A program made the translations under genes and the position numbers. DNA of 5,462 nt, taken from Planctomycetota bacterium (GTDB taxonomy: Bacteria; Planctomycetota; MHYJ01; JACPRB01). Every line of letters starts with the position of its first letter. Positions within the stretch are counted from its first letter, which is position 1. The stretch covers positions 1 through 5,462 of the forward strand of contig JACQFK010000004.1 in the NCBI GenBank assembly GCA_016200125.1, written 5' to 3'. Below, one piece after another: positions 5,462-5,462 of the stretch. The notes under the pieces were generated by a model that did no database searches, was not told where the DNA came from, and saw only the letters and a list, made by a program, of their open reading frames with translations.

Positions 5462-5462
5462 G

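Overview
The window is GC-rich bacterial chromosome, probably from an uncultivated, polysaccharide-degrading lineage. The protein families (DUF4091/GH123-like hydrolase, thioredoxin-like plus alpha/alpha-toroid protein, GH42-like hydrolase) recall Planctomycetota, Elusimicrobiota, Acidobacteriota or Verrucomicrobiota-type genomes, but the sequence alone does not fix the phylum.

Layout. Bases 2-787 (+) hold the 3' end of a DUF4091-type glycoside-hydrolase-like gene. It overlaps by ATGA with a second + strand reading unit (784-2537), which encodes a short signal-like N-terminus, a thioredoxin-fold domain and a terpenoid-cyclase-like alpha/alpha-toroid domain. That unit is interrupted by a -1 frame change at an A5 run near 1428-1432 and continues through a TGATG stop/start overlap at 1456-1460. 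Bases 2552-3581 form a compact mobile module: a REP-associated tyrosine transposase (RAYT, 2691-3512) enclosed by two pairs of 29-bp AT-rich palindromes, each pair with 2 bp between its members. Bases 3591-5461 (-) are a convergent GH42-like glycoside hydrolase, open at its 5' end and also broken by a -1 frame change near 4277.

How it fits together. The two hydrolase-like genes and the Trx/toroid protein look like part of a carbohydrate-processing neighbourhood. The transposase module lies between the 3' ends of two convergent genes and leaves only 14 bp to one stop codon and 9 bp to the other. The most distinctive system is this RAYT with its own doublets of palindromes. They are REPIN-like in layout, but they are AT-rich and lack a visible GTAG/GGAG guide tetranucleotide. 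The transposase start also has an unusual Shine-Dalgarno arrangement in which a hairpin fills the gap between the GGAGG and the ATG.

There is no gene-free stretch longer than 300 bases. No tRNA, rRNA or CRISPR array was seen.
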